64,000 nucleotides of DNA, from the NCBI GenBank assembly GCA_013398295.1, contig VZSF01008745.1:124001-188000 (forward strand). Direction: 5' to 3'. Below, one piece after another: positions 56,001 to 64,000 of this stretch. Positions within the stretch are counted from its first letter, which is position 1; every line of letters starts with the position of its first letter. The position numbers and the translations under genes were made by a program. The notes under the pieces are model-generated. The model searched no databases, was not told where the DNA came from, and worked only from the letters and a program-made list of their open reading frames with translations. The DNA is from Chionis minor. Lineage: Eukaryota > Chordata > Aves > Charadriiformes > Chionididae.

Positions 56001-58354
56001 TGACTTGTACCGCAACAACTGCAAAGGAGCTGCATTCCTTGTCCCGCACAAAAAGCAATAGGAATGATTAAGCTTTAAAACACATACATGTACACACAAG
56101 AACACATATAATCATCCAAGAGCTCAGAACTATGTCAGGGTCACAAAGGCAAATAAATACATTTGAAAGGATCATCTGATACCACATCAGGGAAGGTGTT
56201 CAAGGTGAGGTTAAAACATTTCTAAAAGGGAGAGGGTTCCTTTTCTCCAGCCAGTTGCAATGTCTCATTTTCCCAGAGCAATGGAAGTGAGAGGGACAAT
56301 GATGCAGCACACACAAGGGCACCCATCCTGTTAGCGGACTTAGCCATTATAAGCAAATCTCTCAGCTCAGAAACTGGGATTTTGCACTTAAGAACGCCAC
56401 TTGCATGAAATCCCTCCTGCCTTTTACTGGTAAGGGCACTGGAAAAAGCCAGCATTGCAAACAGAACATTGCAGCCATAGCAACACACAATTCAACACTT
56501 AAACTCTTCAACAGACTAAACAGTATTTTCTTTCTGGTTTTATAATTTCACGGCCAATAATTCACCATGAGCACTTTACTTGTCTAGCTGGTTGTTAATG
56601 TCTCAAAACCAATCTCCTGTTAAAGCTTCAACCAAGAAAACCTCCTCACCCAAATTAAAACAAAAGTCTGTGTACACCGGGAGACTGCTTTAAAAATTAA
56701 ACTTTTTTCTCCCTTTTTGGAAATTGGTGTAGAAAGATGGAGAAGAGCCCAATTCTGGCCTGTTAAACCAAGCACTAGCCCTTTATTAGTATTGTATGCT
56801 ATAAAATGTTACAACCAGGAACCGAAAGCCTTAAAACTGAGATTTAAAACACCTAACAACTTAGGCCCTGCAACAGTATCTCTAAGTAATACCCAAACAG
56901 TGCAGGATCTCCAGTGGGAAGTCTCCTTGATATTTTCCATTGACTGAGAGGAATTTTTTAAATTTTGTTTTTATTGCTATCAGTAAAAATCCATTTGAAA
57001 ACCAAAATTGAAGGCTAAAAATAGGATAAAACATTCTGCATTGCTAATGAAATTTAACCCTGTTAATTAGACAGCTTCATTTCACAGTCTGTAAGAGTCT
57101 AATATTACTCTAATAAATGTATGGGCTTTTTGGAAAGTGTCATGCATGAATGCCAGTGAAATTGTGCCTTTTTAAACTTTTAATGGCATCAAGTTTAATA
57201 TCTGCAAAAGAAATCACCATTTTCTCAAAGGCAAGAATTTGAAATGTTTATATCCTAATAACTAAAGTATAAGGGCAGCGGAAATCTGTTGATCTCTACC
57301 AAGTAGACTAAATAACATCTACATGAATTTTAATGCTCAACAAAGGTGCTAACCTTAATGAATTAACTTAGGTAGTGAATTATCCGAAGCTTTCATTACC
57401 CTTTCCTATCTCTTTGCCATTTTTATACTTCTTTACTGCAGTGAAAAAACTGAATTTGAAGGAACCAGATAGCACAGACTCTGTCAGAGCTTCAGGGCTC
57501 ATCCTACCTTCCTTGACACCACAGGTAGCTTAATCACAGCATAACCCCACAATTTGTGGATGTAGGCTTCGTTAACCAACCCTACAATTCGGGTGTGATC
57601 TCAACTTTGCTAGCAACACATGCTGAGAAGCTCCATAAATGACAGTGAAGGACAGAGCATGAAACAGACACAGAAATGTGTTTACATGTTCAGGAAGAGC
57701 AGGGACCTTCTCCAATCCCTGTTTATTTGGATTATTTTTGACAAGTAGCACTAATATCTAGGGAGTTAATGTGCCATGTAAGGGACAGTTACTCAGCGTT
57801 ATGATTTTTTTAAACCCAGCTGGTCACATAGCTGTTATCTATTATTTTTTTTGTTTGAAATGTTTCTTGAACTTCTCTCTCTTTAAATCACAAGGTGAGG
57901 AACTGGGGAAAATACACTCTCTTTTTTAACTTCTTACGTCTTCTGGGTTGTCTTGTGACCTGCCCGCCTGGATATTACACAATCACAGCCTGACCTTACA
58001 CTCCAGGATTTGCCTAGTGTTTTTTACAACCCAGATGGAGCTGGCTGGAAATCTTACTAAGTACGTCCTGAGACATACATGTGTCAGTGGGGGAGGATAC
58101 TGTGCAAGTGGAAGTGTGAAGAAAGCATGGAAGCAAAATCCATTTATAACTAAGAATTACTGGTAGGAGCCGATTGGTGACCAGCCTACAGGGAAGTGTC
58201 TGGTGATCATGAGAGGTCACGCAGCACACTGATTACTAAGCCTTATACATAAGGCAGATCAAATAGGTGTGTGACACGTGGGACCTGGTAAAACATGGGG
58301 GATGTTGAAAGACTGTTGGGGTTTTTTGACAGGAAAAAGGAAAAACAACCTCTA

Positions 58355-64000
<5,646 letters not shown>

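Overview
The window reads as vertebrate, almost certainly bird, genomic DNA. It is mostly low-density, AT-leaning, non-coding sequence, with widely spaced exons that carry GT/AG splice sites. Interspersed repeats are sparse: two CR1-type LINE fragments with the avian CR1 3' end, and one ERV-L-like retroviral remnant with an LTR. There is no bacterial-type gene organisation. Most long open frames are chance openings in intronic or intergenic DNA.

Two host genes are recognisable and converge tail to tail. KLHL34, a BTB-BACK-kelch protein, is one uninterrupted plus-strand exon at 12240-14027. The 3' third of CNKSR2 (connector enhancer of kinase suppressor of Ras 2, also MAGUIN/CNK2) is on the minus strand in four coding exons: 60115-60215, 58405-58951, 20750-20946 and 17540-17755. 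Their reading phases match at every junction, and the last exon ends in a PDZ-binding C-terminus. KLHL34 and CNKSR2 are also convergent neighbours on human Xp22, so the block is conserved synteny. In birds this segment is expected to be autosomal.

Layout: 1-1237 unassigned; 1238-3753 decayed retroviral pol remnant ending in a polypurine tract and LTR; 3754 to about 11200 intergenic, nothing recognised; 11200-12239 candidate promoter and 5' UTR of KLHL34; 12240-14027 KLHL34; 14028-17539 the abutting or overlapping 3' UTRs of the two genes; 17540-64000 CNKSR2, mainly one intron of about 37 kb (20947-58404). That intron holds two CR1 pieces, several low-complexity tracts and some AT-rich homeodomain-motif clusters that could be conserved regulatory DNA.

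The two genes are not known to share a pathway. KLHL34 is a probable cullin-3 substrate adaptor. CNKSR2 is a membrane and postsynaptic scaffold linking Ras/Raf signalling to PDZ proteins. I see no clearly novel biological system. The best leads are regulatory and structural: the short E-box/M-CAT/TATA segment before KLHL34, the overlapping convergent 3' ends, the compact form of KLHL34, and a G-rich tract in the CNKSR2 pre-mRNA.
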